64,000 nt of DNA from an uncultured Rhodoferax sp. (GCF_946221635.1 NZ_CAMIHB010000020.1:8243-72242), one strand, 5' to 3'; numbered from the stretch's first letter, positions 32,992 through 41,664 are shown. Numbers and translations: made by a program. Notes: a model not told the origin generated them from the sequence alone.

Positions 32992-33744
32992 ATGACTTCT
33001 GTTCGCGTTGTGCGTGTTCCCATCCTGCCCCTGGGCATGGTCAATTGCCACTTGCTCGTGGGCCCGCGGGGCTGTGTGCTGGTGGATGCCGGCCTGCCCG
33101 GCTCTGCGCCCAAGGTACGCCGTGTGTTGCGCCGGCATGGACTGGACTATGCCGACATCAAACTCATCGTCATCACCCACGCGCATATCGACCATGCGGG
33201 GGCTGCTCGCAAGCTGGGCAAGCTGTCGGGCGCTCCCATCGTGGCCCATGTGGGGGATCTGGACTACTACCAGCAGAAGAAGCCGATGACCTTTTGCACG
33301 ACCGACTGGTTCAGCCGCCTGTTTCTGCGCACCGGGCTGATCATGCGGCCCTACGCCCCCTTTACGCCCGACGTGCTGCTGCAGGACGGCGAGGGCCTGG
33401 ACCTGCGGTTCTACGGCATCCCCGGCCGCGTGCAGCACACGCCCGGTCATACCGCGGGCTCCATTTCCATCCAGATGGACGGGGGCGACGCGATGGTGGG
33501 GGACCTGCTGGCCTCGGGCGTGATGCTGGGCGGTCTGCTGCGCACCGGCCGCGCCAAGCGCCCGCCGTTTGAGGACGACCCGCACCAGGTGGCCGATGAA
33601 TTGCAACGCCTGGTGGACGCCGGCATGCAGCGTTTCTACATGGGCCACGGTGGCCCCCTGCCTGCCCGGGAAGTGCAGCGGCATGCCCAGGCGCTGCGCA
33701 CCCTGCCACACCGGGCTGCAGGGGGATGTTGCGGGCGGCATTGA
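32992..33744 (+). CDS. Metallo-beta-lactamase-fold hydrolase
   Basis: A 250-residue MBL-fold enzyme: THAHIDHAG, HTPGHTAGS, an Asp in VGDLLASG, and a final His in YMGHGGPL supply the binuclear metal site. The family includes glyoxalase II, lactonases and many hydrolases; the substrate is unknown. It is divergent from the GlxA-like gene and could be its target, though nothing else supports this. Confidence 0.88.
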   Translation: MTSVRVVRVPILPLGMVNCHLLVGPRGCVLVDAGLPGSAPKVRRVLRRHGLDYADIKLIVITHAHIDHAGAARKLGKLSGAPIVAHVGDLDYYQQKKPMTFCTTDWFSRLFLRTGLIMRPYAPFTPDVLLQDGEGLDLRFYGIPGRVQHTPGHTAGSISIQMDGGDAMVGDLLASGVMLGGLLRTGRAKRPPFEDDPHQVADELQRLVDAGMQRFYMGHGGPLPAREVQRHAQALRTLPHRAAGGCCGRH

Positions 33745-33751
33745 ACCTGTT

Positions 33752-33780
33752 TTGTGCAAGTGGTATTAAACTGGTACTAT
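33752..33780 (+). promoter_or_regulatory. nagR promoter with overlapping direct-repeat operator
   Basis: TTGTGC (33752-33757), a 17-nt spacer and TACTAT (33775-33780) make a good sigma-70 promoter. TGGTATTAAAC and TGGTACTATTT are direct repeats (33761, 33772) inside it, a plausible HutC/GntR site. The predicted transcription start falls on the nagR ATG itself. Confidence 0.55.
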
Positions 33781-33786
33781 TTGCGC

Positions 33787-34515
33787 ATGGACGCCGCAGC
33801 CGCCCCCCTCAACGACAGTTCCCCGCTTTACCTGCAGTTGGCCCGCCAGCTGGAGCAGGACATCCGCGCGGGTACGTACCGCGTGGACCAGGCCTTGCCG
33901 TCCGAGCGGGTGCTGTCCGAATCGCTCGCGGTATCGCGTATTACGGCGCGCAAGGCGATTGATGTGCTGGTGGACCAGGGCCTGGTGCTGCGCCGGCATG
34001 GTTCGGGCAACTTCATTGCGCCACGGCTGGAACAGGCTCTGTCCAGTCTGGCCAGCTTTTCCGAAGAGCTGCGCCAGCGCGGCTATGTGCCCAGTAGCGC
34101 ATGGATCACGCGCGAAGTGGCCGTGGCGACGCAGGCCGAGCGCGAGGCGCTGGAGCTGCCGCGCGGTACGCGGGTGGCACGGCTGGAGCGTTTGCGCCTG
34201 GCCGACGGTGTGCCCATGGCCTATGAGCGTAGCGCGGTGTTGCTCAGCGCCCTGCCCAAGCCGCAGGGGCTGGACGGTTCGCTCTACCTGCACCTGGCGC
34301 GCAGCGGCCAGGCGCCGGTGCGCGCGGTGCAGCACATCCGCGCGGTGAACGCCCACGCTGCCATGGCCGAGCAACTGCAGATCGCCGCGGGCGACGCCCT
34401 GCTGTGGGTGACGCGCACGGCGCGCCTGGAGAGCGGTGTGGCGGTGGAGTACACCCAATCCTGGTGCCGCAGCGATTACTACGACTTTGTTGCCGATCTC
34501 CGAAAGACACCATGA
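33787..34515 (+). CDS. nagR: NagR-like GntR/HutC-family regulator (UTRA domain)
   Basis: A 242-residue regulator with GntR winged helix (LPSERVLSESLAVSRITARKAIDVLVDQGLVLRRHGSGNF) and UTRA effector domain (SFSEELRQRGYVPSSAW, VARLERLRLADGVPMAYERSAVL, EYTQSWCRSDYYDF). The match is to the DasR/NagR type that binds amino-sugar phosphates. Its stop overlaps the nagA start (ATGA), tying it to GlcNAc catabolism. It may also control the transporter and kinase genes 6-13 kb away. Confidence 0.88.
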   Translation: MDAAAAPLNDSSPLYLQLARQLEQDIRAGTYRVDQALPSERVLSESLAVSRITARKAIDVLVDQGLVLRRHGSGNFIAPRLEQALSSLASFSEELRQRGYVPSSAWITREVAVATQAEREALELPRGTRVARLERLRLADGVPMAYERSAVLLSALPKPQGLDGSLYLHLARSGQAPVRAVQHIRAVNAHAAMAEQLQIAAGDALLWVTRTARLESGVAVEYTQSWCRSDYYDFVADLRKTP

Positions 34516-35636
34516 GCACCACTACCTTGCACGGCCACATCCTCACGCCCCAGGGCTTTGTGCGCGGCAGCCTGCGCACCACCCCCGAGGGGCGCGTAGC
34601 CAGCATTACGGGCACGCCCGTGGCGCAGGAGGCTGTGCGCGGTAGCGCGGAACCGATTGTCCTGCCCGGTTTCATCGACCTGCATGTGCACGGCGGTGCA
34701 GGCCACGACATCATGGAAGGTGGCGACGCGGCCCTGCATGTGGCGCGCCTGCATGCGCGCCACGGCACCACGTCCCTGCTAGCCACCACCATGACCGCGC
34801 CACAAAGCGACCTGGACGACGCCTTTGCGGCCATGGGCCCACTGTGCCGGGAGCGTGCACCCAACGCCGCACGCGTGCTGGGTGTGCATCTGGAAGGCCC
34901 CTACATCAGCGAGGCGCGGCTGGGTGCACAGCCGCCGTTTGCGCGCCCGGCCAGCTTTGACGAGATCCATCGCCTGCACGCCATGGCGCCCATCCGCCTC
35001 ATCACGCTGGCGCCCGAGGTGGGCGGCAACGAGGCGCTGATTGCGCAACTGGTGGCCGAAGGCTTCAAGGTGCAACTGGGTCACACCACCGGCAGCTACG
35101 AGCAGGGCGTGGCCGCCATGCGCTGCGGGGCCACGGGCTTCACGCATCTCTTCAACGCCATGTCAGCCCTGCACCACCGCGAGCCCGGTATGGTGGGCGC
35201 GGCGCTGGCGCATTCGGAGTTTGCGGAGATCATTCCCGACCTGCTGCATGTGCACCCCGGCGCCATCCGCACCGCGCTGCGCGCCATTCCCAAGCTTTAC
35301 TGCGTGACCGACTCCACCTCCGCCGCCGGCATGCCCGATGGGGACTACAAGCTGGGCCGCCACACGGTGACCAAATGCATGGGCGGCGTACGCCTGGCCG
35401 ACGGCACCCTGGCCGGCTCGGTGCTGAGCATGGACCAGGCCCTGCGCAATTTGGTGGACGCGCTCGGGCTGGACCTGGCAGATGCGTCCAAACGCGTCTC
35501 CACCTATGCCGCAGACCACATGGGGCTGGCCGATCGGGGCCGCCTGCAGGTCGGTGCCTGGGCCGACGCGGTGGTGCTGGATCGGGATCTGGTGTTGCAG
35601 GCGGTGCTGCTCGAAGGCAGCACGATGGCTCCTTAA
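34512..35636 (+). CDS. nagA: N-acetylglucosamine-6-phosphate deacetylase
   Basis: A 374-residue amidohydrolase that removes acetate from GlcNAc-6-phosphate. Metal and catalytic residues: HVH (58-60), Glu128 (HLEGPYIS), His in VQLGHTTGSY, THLFNAMSALHHREPG, and catalytic Asp in YCVTDSTSAAG. The length is normal. It is translationally coupled to nagR. With the BadF-type kinase (44735) and NagB-II (45648) it completes conversion of GlcNAc to fructose-6-phosphate. Confidence 0.95.
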   Translation: MSTTTLHGHILTPQGFVRGSLRTTPEGRVASITGTPVAQEAVRGSAEPIVLPGFIDLHVHGGAGHDIMEGGDAALHVARLHARHGTTSLLATTMTAPQSDLDDAFAAMGPLCRERAPNAARVLGVHLEGPYISEARLGAQPPFARPASFDEIHRLHAMAPIRLITLAPEVGGNEALIAQLVAEGFKVQLGHTTGSYEQGVAAMRCGATGFTHLFNAMSALHHREPGMVGAALAHSEFAEIIPDLLHVHPGAIRTALRAIPKLYCVTDSTSAAGMPDGDYKLGRHTVTKCMGGVRLADGTLAGSVLSMDQALRNLVDALGLDLADASKRVSTYAADHMGLADRGRLQVGAWADAVVLDRDLVLQAVLLEGSTMAP

Positions 35637-35651
35637 CCGCGCCGGCGCCAG

Positions 35652-36002
35652 TCAGGCGTACGTGTCCACAAGGCTGCCCGGTTTGTCGCTCTTTGAGGCG
35701 GCCCTGGGCTTTTGGGGCTCTGTGAGTTTTGCCGCGTTTTCCGACTTCTGGATGGCGAGTTTTTGTTGTTCTTGCTGACGGGCACGCTGGATGGCGCTGA
35801 TCTGGGCTTGCACCATTTGAATTTGCGATTGCAGCAGTTTGATGCGCTCCTTCTTCGATTTCGCATCGATGTTGGAGGTGGCGAGGCCCTTCAGCTCTTC
35901 CACCAGATCACGCAGCTGCTTCTGCAGTTTTGCGATGTCCCCGGCATCGCCGCCGGCGCCTGAGAAACGCCCTGAAAAAGCGGATGTTCCGGATACTTGC
36001 AT
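35652..36002 (-). CDS. FlxA-like coiled-coil protein
   Basis: A 116-residue protein. A short glycine/serine-rich N-terminus is followed by a long coiled coil (IAKLQKQLRDLVEELKGLATSNIDAKSKKERIKLLQSQIQMVQAQISAIQRAR). The Lys/Glu-rich tail ends in SLVDTYA. The layout and length match FlxA-like proteins, which in E. coli are controlled by the flagellar sigma factor; the role is unknown. No flagellar genes are in the window. A sigma-28-like promoter lies directly upstream. Confidence 0.7.
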   Translation of the reverse strand: MQVSGTSAFSGRFSGAGGDAGDIAKLQKQLRDLVEELKGLATSNIDAKSKKERIKLLQSQIQMVQAQISAIQRARQQEQQKLAIQKSENAAKLTEPQKPRAASKSDKPGSLVDTYA

Positions 36003-36008
36003 GGCTAC

Positions 36009-36035
36009 GTTTCGGTCAAATCTGGCAATACTTGA
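36009..36035 (-). promoter_or_regulatory. Sigma-28 (FliA)-like promoter of the FlxA-like gene
   Basis: On the minus strand TCAAGTAT - 11 nt - ACCGAAAC compares well with the TAAAGTTT-N11-GCCGATAA consensus. It ends 6 nt before the ATG, so the mRNA would be leaderless or nearly so. Confidence 0.55.
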
Positions 36036-36157
36036 GGAATGCGCGGTATCGCGCCCAGAGTCACATCCCCAAAATTCTTGTGTGAAGGTATGCGTGCCGG
36101 CCATGGCACATAGACCGGTTGCGGATTGCGGTGTTTATTCAAAATAAGAATAAAGAA

Positions 36158-36185
36158 TTGACTTATATTTTCTTATGTGTATAAT
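36158..36185 (+). promoter_or_regulatory. Strong sigma-70 promoter
   Basis: TTGACT, a 16-nt AT-rich spacer, then a perfect TATAAT. This is the best-matching housekeeping promoter I noticed in the window. It drives the long leader and the small gene at 36369. Confidence 0.8.
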
Positions 36186-36191
36186 GCGCAG

Positions 36192-36368
36192 AAGAAGCGT
36201 ACTTTGTACCCAACACAAAGCCGTTTCACGAGACCCTTGCCGCGATGTTTCTCGCCCCGGTCCCGGCTTATTCGACGCCTGTCGACCACGCTGATCTGTA
36301 GAGCTGCAGTCAGCCGATCTTCCCCTTGCTCCAGCCGGCCGCCTTGATGCAGGCCCGCATTTTTTCCC
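36192..36368 (+). other. Long 5' leader of the small gene
   Basis: About 177 nt separate the expected transcription start from the ATG. Near its end GCCTTGATGCAGGC can pair as a hairpin and is followed by a T-run (about 36359-36365) only a few nt before the start codon. No Shine-Dalgarno is present. This resembles an attenuator or a structured regulatory leader, but I cannot assign a known riboswitch class. Confidence 0.4.
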
Positions 36369-36608
36369 ATGAACCAGATTTCTGAATCCGCCATCCCTAT
36401 GGGCAGCTACATCGTTTCGCCCACGACGCACGAAACCAGCAACGGCCGTTTTCGCGCTTCCTTCTCCATCCAGCGCGCCCAAAGCAAGGGCGCTTACTGC
36501 CGGGTCTTCAACTTCGACGGCGAGTTTGTCTCCCGCGAGGCCGCCCGCGTGTACGCCATCAGCCAGGCTTGGCTGGAAAGCTGCGCGCCACGCGCCCAGG
36601 CCTGCTGA
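36369..36608 (+). CDS. Small hypothetical protein with strong promoter
   Basis: A 79-residue basic protein (MNQISESAIPMGSYIVSPTTH...). The body RFRASFSIQRAQSKGAYCRVFNFDGEFVSREAARVYAISQAWLES looks like a compact beta-alpha domain, with no membrane segment. It lies between a strong sigma-70 promoter and an intrinsic terminator, so it is a self-contained, probably highly expressed unit. I do not recognise the family. Confidence 0.7.
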   Translation: MNQISESAIPMGSYIVSPTTHETSNGRFRASFSIQRAQSKGAYCRVFNFDGEFVSREAARVYAISQAWLESCAPRAQAC

Positions 36609-36630
36609 GCCAGCTGTCTGGCTTCCTACA

Positions 36631-36660
36631 AAAAAAACCGGCCTTGATGGCCGGTTTTTT
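36631..36660. terminator. Bidirectional intrinsic terminator
   Basis: AAACCGGCC - TTGAT - GGCCGGTTT stem with an A-run before it and a T-run after it. It serves the small plus-strand gene and the minus-strand two-component operon that ends at 36683. Confidence 0.9.
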
Positions 36661-36682
36661 CTTGTCTGTGCGGCGGTGCACC

Positions 36683-38152
36683 TTACACGTCCTGCGGCAG
36701 CGCCGTGAGCAGCACCGTGACCACCAGCCCGCCTTCGGCGTGGTTGTGCAGCCGTATCTCGCCACCGTGGGCCTGGATGATGTTGCGCGCGATGCCCAGG
36801 CCCAGGCCGGTGCCGGTGCGGTTCTGCTGCTGGCCGTGGGAGAGGCGCACATGCGGCTCGAATGCGGCGGACATGCTGGCCTGCGCGATGCCGGGGCCGA
36901 AGTCGCGCACTTCCACCAGCGCGCGATTGCCTTGCAGGGTGAGGCGCACCTGCACGCGTTCGCCATAGAGAACGGCGTTGTCTAGCAGGTTGCTCAGCGC
37001 GCGCTCCAACGCCAGCGGCTTGCCCAGCACGCTGATGGGCTCGGCGGTGCATTCGATGCTGGCATCGGGGTGGATGGGGCGCTGGGCCAGGCGGGCCAGC
37101 AGCGTGTCCAGCCGCACGGGCGTGAGGTTTTCGTGGATGTCGGTGTCCTTCACGCTCTGTAGCGCGGCCTTCACCATGACGTCCAGGTCGTCCAAATCCT
37201 CGTGGAACTCGGTGCGCAGGGTCTCGTCGTCCAGCAGCTCGGTGCGTAGCTTCAGACGCATGATGGGCGTCTTGAGCCCGTGCGAGATGCCCAGGAACAG
37301 GCGTTCGCGGTCCACCAGGTAGCCCTGGATGCGGGCCTGCATCTCGTTGAAGGCGCGCGCCGTGCGGCGCAGCTCGGCGGTGCCGGTCTCGGGCACGCTC
37401 TCGGGTGCGGTGTCGCTGCCAAAGGCGTTGGCCGCCGACGCAATCTTGTTGAGTGGGCGGATCAGCCCGCGCACCAGCAGCACGCTGAGCACCAGCACGG
37501 TGATGAGCGTGACCAGCTGCAGCGCCACGCGGTCCCAGGTCAGCGGGTTGGCGTTGTCCAGAAAATAAGGGTCGGGCATGGGCGCGGCCAGATACAGCCA
37601 ACGCCCAGGCTCAAACTCGGCCTGCACCACCAGCACGGGCGCGGGGCGCGGGCGCAGCAGCAGCGTGGCTTCCACCCAGGATTCGGGCAGGTCCGTCACC
37701 ATGCGGCCGTCGTCCGACACCTGCAGGCTGTCGGGCCAGGCGAAAGCCACTTCAGGTGCCTGCGTGGCGCTGAGATTGCGCACCAGATCCTCGCGCACCA
37801 CGTCCACCACGGCGTCTACCAGGGCATTGCCGCGCAGCGGGTGGATGGGAACCTGGCCCTTGTTCACATTCACGAAAAAGCGCGTGCCGCCCATGGTGCG
37901 CAGCTGCTCGATGAGGATGGGGCGGAACTGCGGTGGCAGGTCGCGGAAGAAGCGGATGGCGCCGGCCGCATTGAGGGCCAGGTGCTTGCCCGCGCTCAGT
38001 GCCTCGGTACGGGCGCTCTCGCGCAGCTGGCGTGCCCACAGCAGGGTGCCCACCAACTGGGCGCTGACCACGCCCAAGGCCATGACCACCACGATGCGGC
38101 CCAGCAGGCTGTCGGGCAGGTAGCGGCGCGACCAGCGTTTACGTGTCGCCAT
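36683..38152 (-). CDS. Sensor histidine kinase (GltS/EnvZ-like)
   Basis: A 489-residue kinase. TM1 is near residues 15-35 (LLGRIVVVMALGVVSAQLVGTLLW), followed by a periplasmic sensor of about 165 residues. TM2 is LQLVTLITVLVLSVLLVRGLI, then HAMP. The H-box is FLGISHGLKTPIMRLKLR, the N-box LLDNAVLYG, and the G-boxes DFGPGI and TGLGLGIA. The start at 38152 overlaps the response-regulator gene by 14 nt. It is co-transcribed with a sugar-type binding protein, which may present ligand to the sensor domain. Confidence 0.92.
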   Translation of the reverse strand: MATRKRWSRRYLPDSLLGRIVVVMALGVVSAQLVGTLLWARQLRESARTEALSAGKHLALNAAGAIRFFRDLPPQFRPILIEQLRTMGGTRFFVNVNKGQVPIHPLRGNALVDAVVDVVREDLVRNLSATQAPEVAFAWPDSLQVSDDGRMVTDLPESWVEATLLLRPRPAPVLVVQAEFEPGRWLYLAAPMPDPYFLDNANPLTWDRVALQLVTLITVLVLSVLLVRGLIRPLNKIASAANAFGSDTAPESVPETGTAELRRTARAFNEMQARIQGYLVDRERLFLGISHGLKTPIMRLKLRTELLDDETLRTEFHEDLDDLDVMVKAALQSVKDTDIHENLTPVRLDTLLARLAQRPIHPDASIECTAEPISVLGKPLALERALSNLLDNAVLYGERVQVRLTLQGNRALVEVRDFGPGIAQASMSAAFEPHVRLSHGQQQNRTGTGLGLGIARNIIQAHGGEIRLHNHAEGGLVVTVLLTALPQDV

Positions 38153-38858
38153 GCTGGGTGACGTCGGCCGAGAACACATAGCCGCTGCCGCGCACGGTCT
38201 TGATGAGCACGGGCTGCTTGCCATCGTCGTTGAGGCGCTGGCGCAGGCGGCTCACCTGCACGTCCAGCGAGCGGTCCAGCGGGCCGAGGTCGCGCCCGCG
38301 GGTCTGTTCCATGAGGCGGGCGCGGTCCAGGGTTTCGCCTGCGTGTTCGGCAAAGAAACGCAGCAGGTTGAAGTCCATGCTGGTCAGCACCACGGGCTGG
38401 CCTTGCGGGTCGGTCAGCACGCGCTCCACTACGTCCATGCAGAAGCCGGCAAAGCGCAGGGTGCGCACCGGTGCGCCGGGCGCACCCAATTGCATGCGGC
38501 GGTGGATGGCCTTGATGCGGGCCAGCAGCTCGCGCGGGTTGTAGGGCTTGGCAATGTAGTCGTCGGCGCCCAGCTCCAGGCCCACGATGCGGTCGGTATC
38601 GTCGGCGCTGGCGGTGAGCATGATGATGGGAACGGGCGACTGGCTGCGCACGCTGCGGCACAGCGTGAAGCCATCGGTGTCGGGCAGCATCACGTCGAGG
38701 ATGACCAGGCTGAGCTCGTCCTTGAAGCGTTCGAACTCGGCATTGAAGCTGGCGCCGTCATGCGCCACGCGCACGTCGTACTGGTGCTTCTCCAGGTAGG
38801 TCTTCAGGAGGTTGCGGGTTTTTTGGTCGTCGTCGACGACGAGCAGGGTGCGGTTCAT
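38139..38858 (-). CDS. OmpR-family response regulator
   Basis: A 239-residue regulator. The receiver has the acidic pair VDDDQ near the N-terminus, the phosphorylated Asp in VILDVMLP and Lys in AKPYNPRELL. A winged-helix output domain follows (LTSMDFNLLRFFAEHAGETLDRARLMEQTRGRDLGPLDRSLDVQVSRLRQRL). It resembles GltR-type regulators of sugar uptake. It starts 12 nt after the binding-protein gene. The direct repeats at 40224-40240 are a candidate target. Confidence 0.93.
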   Translation of the reverse strand: MNRTLLVVDDDQKTRNLLKTYLEKHQYDVRVAHDGASFNAEFERFKDELSLVILDVMLPDTDGFTLCRSVRSQSPVPIIMLTASADDTDRIVGLELGADDYIAKPYNPRELLARIKAIHRRMQLGAPGAPVRTLRFAGFCMDVVERVLTDPQGQPVVLTSMDFNLLRFFAEHAGETLDRARLMEQTRGRDLGPLDRSLDVQVSRLRQRLNDDGKQPVLIKTVRGSGYVFSADVTQHGDT

Positions 38859-38870
38859 GGCAGTTCGTTT

Positions 38871-40148
38871 TCAGCGCTCGGCACTGGGGGCGCGGATGAT
38901 GGCGGCCAGGCGGCGCTGCGCCTCCTGCGGCTCCATGCGTGTGTCGGTCAGAAAGCGCCACAGGGTCTGGGCCACGGCGTCCTTGGTGGCCTCGTCGGCG
39001 GCCATGCGGTGGGCCAGGCTGGGCACGCGGGCGTTGCGGGCGCCGGCAAAGGTCTCCCAGGAGTCGCGTGCGCAGCTGTCCAGGGTGCCGGGGTCGATAT
39101 CGCGGCGCACCGGCACCGCGCCTTTGATGCGGTTGTAGGCCAACTGGGTGGGGATGCTGGTGACCACCTCGGCCATTTTTTCCTGGGCGGCTTCGCGCTG
39201 GCGCGGGCTCACCAGCATGGCCAGGGTATCCACGCTGTAGAGGTGCATGCCCTCGGTGCCGGGCACCACCACGCAGCCGAAGTCGCGCACGGGGCTGGCG
39301 CCCCAGGCCATGAGTTCGCCCCGGGCCCAGTCGCCCATGATCATCATGCCGGCGCTGTCGTTCATGAGTTCGCGGGCGCCCTCGGTCCAGACCTTTTCCT
39401 GCGGGCTGTCGCCGGCCAGCGTGCGTAGCCAGCGCAGGCGCTGCAGGGCACGCTCCACGCGCGGGTCCAGCCAGGCGCTGCTCTTGCGTTGCACGATGAG
39501 CTCACGGTATAGCGTGGGGCCGGCTTCGCCCAGGAGCAGGGTCTCGAATACGGTGGCCATCTGCCAGGGCTCGTCGCTCCAGACCAGCGGGCGCAGACCC
39601 TGGGACTGCAGCTTGCGCGCAGCATGCTCGAACTCGCCCCAGCTGCGTGGCGGCGTGAGGCCCAGGCGGCTGAACAGGCGGCGGTTGTAGAGCAGGGTGT
39701 TGATGCGCTGGATGCCCAGGGGCGCGGCGATCACATCGCCTTTGTAGGTGATGAGCTCCTGCACGGTGGGGAAGAGCACCTGTGACCAGCGCTGGCGTTG
39801 CGCCACCGCGTTGAGGGGCATGACCAGGCCGATGTCGGCCCAATCGGTCAGGGTGGTTCCGATGAGCTGGGCGACGTCGGGCGGGTCGCCCATGAGGACG
39901 CGACTCTTGAGCACCTTGACCGCGGCCATGCCGCCGCCGCCAGGGATGGCGGCGTCCTTCCACTGCACGCCGGCCTGGGCCAGGTGGCTGCTGAGCTGGT
40001 CGGCCGCGCGGCGCTCGCTGGCCGAGGTCCACCAGTGCAGCACATCCAGCGGCACGCTGGCGGGCTGCGCTTGCGTACCCGCGACGGCGCACAGGCCCAG
40101 CGCCAGCCAGGCGCTGGCACTGCGGATGTGGCGGGCCAAAGCTTTCAT
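38871..40148 (-). CDS. GtsA-like sugar-binding protein linked to a two-component system
   Basis: A 425-residue exported protein with signal peptide ending TQAQ/A. The mature start VPLDVLHWWTSASERRAADQLSSHL, then AIPGGGGMAAVKVLKSRVLMGDPPDVAQLIG, is the hallmark of glucose/mannose-type GtsA binding proteins. No permease is encoded with it. Instead it heads an operon with the regulator and kinase. Its likely job is ligand presentation to the kinase, or shared delivery to the divergent ABC importer. The actual sugar is unknown. Confidence 0.88.
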   Translation of the reverse strand: MKALARHIRSASAWLALGLCAVAGTQAQPASVPLDVLHWWTSASERRAADQLSSHLAQAGVQWKDAAIPGGGGMAAVKVLKSRVLMGDPPDVAQLIGTTLTDWADIGLVMPLNAVAQRQRWSQVLFPTVQELITYKGDVIAAPLGIQRINTLLYNRRLFSRLGLTPPRSWGEFEHAARKLQSQGLRPLVWSDEPWQMATVFETLLLGEAGPTLYRELIVQRKSSAWLDPRVERALQRLRWLRTLAGDSPQEKVWTEGARELMNDSAGMMIMGDWARGELMAWGASPVRDFGCVVVPGTEGMHLYSVDTLAMLVSPRQREAAQEKMAEVVTSIPTQLAYNRIKGAVPVRRDIDPGTLDSCARDSWETFAGARNARVPSLAHRMAADEATKDAVAQTLWRFLTDTRMEPQEAQRRLAAIIRAPSAER

Positions 40149-40223
40149 TTGCTGTCGATTTGTAATGTTATGTATGCCCGCCGTCCGCAGTCCCGGAAAT
40201 GCGCCCTTGGCACAGAGGCGTCA

Positions 40224-40240
40224 GCGTAAGGAAGCGTAAG
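40224..40240. promoter_or_regulatory. Direct repeat, candidate response-regulator site
   Basis: GCGTAAG occurs twice with 10-bp spacing (40224, 40234), the usual tandem arrangement of OmpR-family sites. It lies in the 268-nt region between the divergent sensor operon and the sugar ABC operon. No other clear element was seen in that region. Confidence 0.45.
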
Positions 40241-40416
40241 ACGGATGGGGCCGTGCATGACGAAATCTCTATGTAAATCAACGACTTATTTCTGTAATGC
40301 CGCCCTGCTAGAGGCGTTTGATGTTACAGGGGTCACAGCATAACCTCCGGGCCACTGATTGGTCACCGCGATGCACGGGACCGGCAGTTTCATTCAACCG
40401 ATGACCAGGAGATTCC

Positions 40417-41664
40417 ATGTCCCAACCCCTTCGCATGGCCGCTGCCGCGGCTGCGCTGGTTTGCAGCAGTTTGGCCGGTGCCGGCACCCTCACCATTGAG
40501 AGCTGGCGTGTCGATGACAAAGGTTTGTGGGAAGACGTGCTCTTGCCCGCCTTCTACAAAGCCCACCCCGGTATCACTGTGAAGTTCAGCCCCACGGCGC
40601 CGCCCGAGTACAACTCCGCGCTGAACGCCCGCCTGACCGCCGGCACTGCGGGCGACCTGGTGACCTGCCGTCCCTTCGACGTGTCGTTGGACCTTTACAA
40701 GAAGGGCCATCTGGACAAGCTCAATGGCAATGCCGCCCTGAAGAATTTCCCCGAGTCCGCCCAGGTGGCCTGGCAGACCGACGACGGCAAGGACACCTAC
40801 TGCGTGCCCATGGCCTCGGTGATTCACGGTTTCTTCTACAACAAGAAAGTGTTCTCCGAGCTCGGCTTGTCCGTGCCGGTGACCGAGGCCGACTTCTTCG
40901 CTGCGCTGGACAAGATCAAGGCCGCAGGCAAGGTGGCCCCCATCGCCATGGGGACAGCCGATCAGTGGGAAACCCACCAGATCGTCTATACCGGCATCGG
41001 CCCCAACTACTGGAAGGGTGAGGAAGGTCGCAAGGCCATCATTGCCGGCAAGAAGAAGTTCACCGACCCCGAGTTCGTGAAGACCTGGGACGTGATGGCC
41101 AAGTGGGCCAACTACCTGCCCAAGGGCTACCAGGCGCAGACCTATGGCGACTCGCAGAACCTGTTCGGTTCCGGCCGCGCGGCGATCTACCCCGCCGGCT
41201 CCTGGGATATTTCCTACTTCGAAGGCAACAGCAAGGTGGAGTTTGGTGCCTTCAAGCCCCCGGTGGCCAAGGCGGGCGACCCCTGCTACATCTCGGACCA
41301 CACCGACATTGCCATGGGCATCAACAGCAAGAGCAAGAACAAGGCAGATGCCCAGGTCTTCCTGAACTGGCTGGCCAGCAAGGAGTTTGCCGACCTGTAT
41401 ACCAACAAGGTGACCGGCTTCTTCTCCCTGTCCAACCACGCCATCGACGTGAAGAACCCCGTGGCCAAGGAAATGATCGGTTGGCGCAACCAGTGCAAGA
41501 GCACCATCCGCCTGAACGCCCAGATCATGAGCCGTGGCACGCCGAGCATGGAAAACGAGTTCTGGAACGTGAACTCGCAAGTCATGAACGGAAAGATGGC
41601 GCCCAAGGACGCCGCAGCGCAAATCCAGACTGGCTTCGCCAAGTGGTACACGCCGGCCAAGTAA
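40417..41664 (+). CDS. Sugar ABC importer, periplasmic binding protein
   Basis: A 415-residue family 1 solute-binding protein with signal peptide MSQPLRMAAAAAALVCSSLAGAG. The body is TLTIESWRVDDKGLWEDVLLPAFYKAHPGITVKF, TAGDLVTCRPFDVSLDLYKKGHL, and NLFGSGRAAIYPAGSWDISYF. The pattern is that of CUT1 transporters for disaccharides or amino sugars. It is the first gene of the transport operon, with AGGAGATTCC before the ATG. A large hairpin after it should keep its mRNA level above that of the permeases. The ligand is inferred to be GlcNAc or a chito-oligosaccharide. Confidence 0.93.
   Translation: MSQPLRMAAAAAALVCSSLAGAGTLTIESWRVDDKGLWEDVLLPAFYKAHPGITVKFSPTAPPEYNSALNARLTAGTAGDLVTCRPFDVSLDLYKKGHLDKLNGNAALKNFPESAQVAWQTDDGKDTYCVPMASVIHGFFYNKKVFSELGLSVPVTEADFFAALDKIKAAGKVAPIAMGTADQWETHQIVYTGIGPNYWKGEEGRKAIIAGKKKFTDPEFVKTWDVMAKWANYLPKGYQAQTYGDSQNLFGSGRAAIYPAGSWDISYFEGNSKVEFGAFKPPVAKAGDPCYISDHTDIAMGINSKSKNKADAQVFLNWLASKEFADLYTNKVTGFFSLSNHAIDVKNPVAKEMIGWRNQCKSTIRLNAQIMSRGTPSMENEFWNVNSQVMNGKMAPKDAAAQIQTGFAKWYTPAK

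Noticed and set aside
36135..37601. Long minus-strand frame overlapping the histidine kinase and the small gene
   Set aside because: It is Arg/Pro/Ala-rich with no domain. It is an alternate frame of the kinase and crosses the terminator and the strong promoter.
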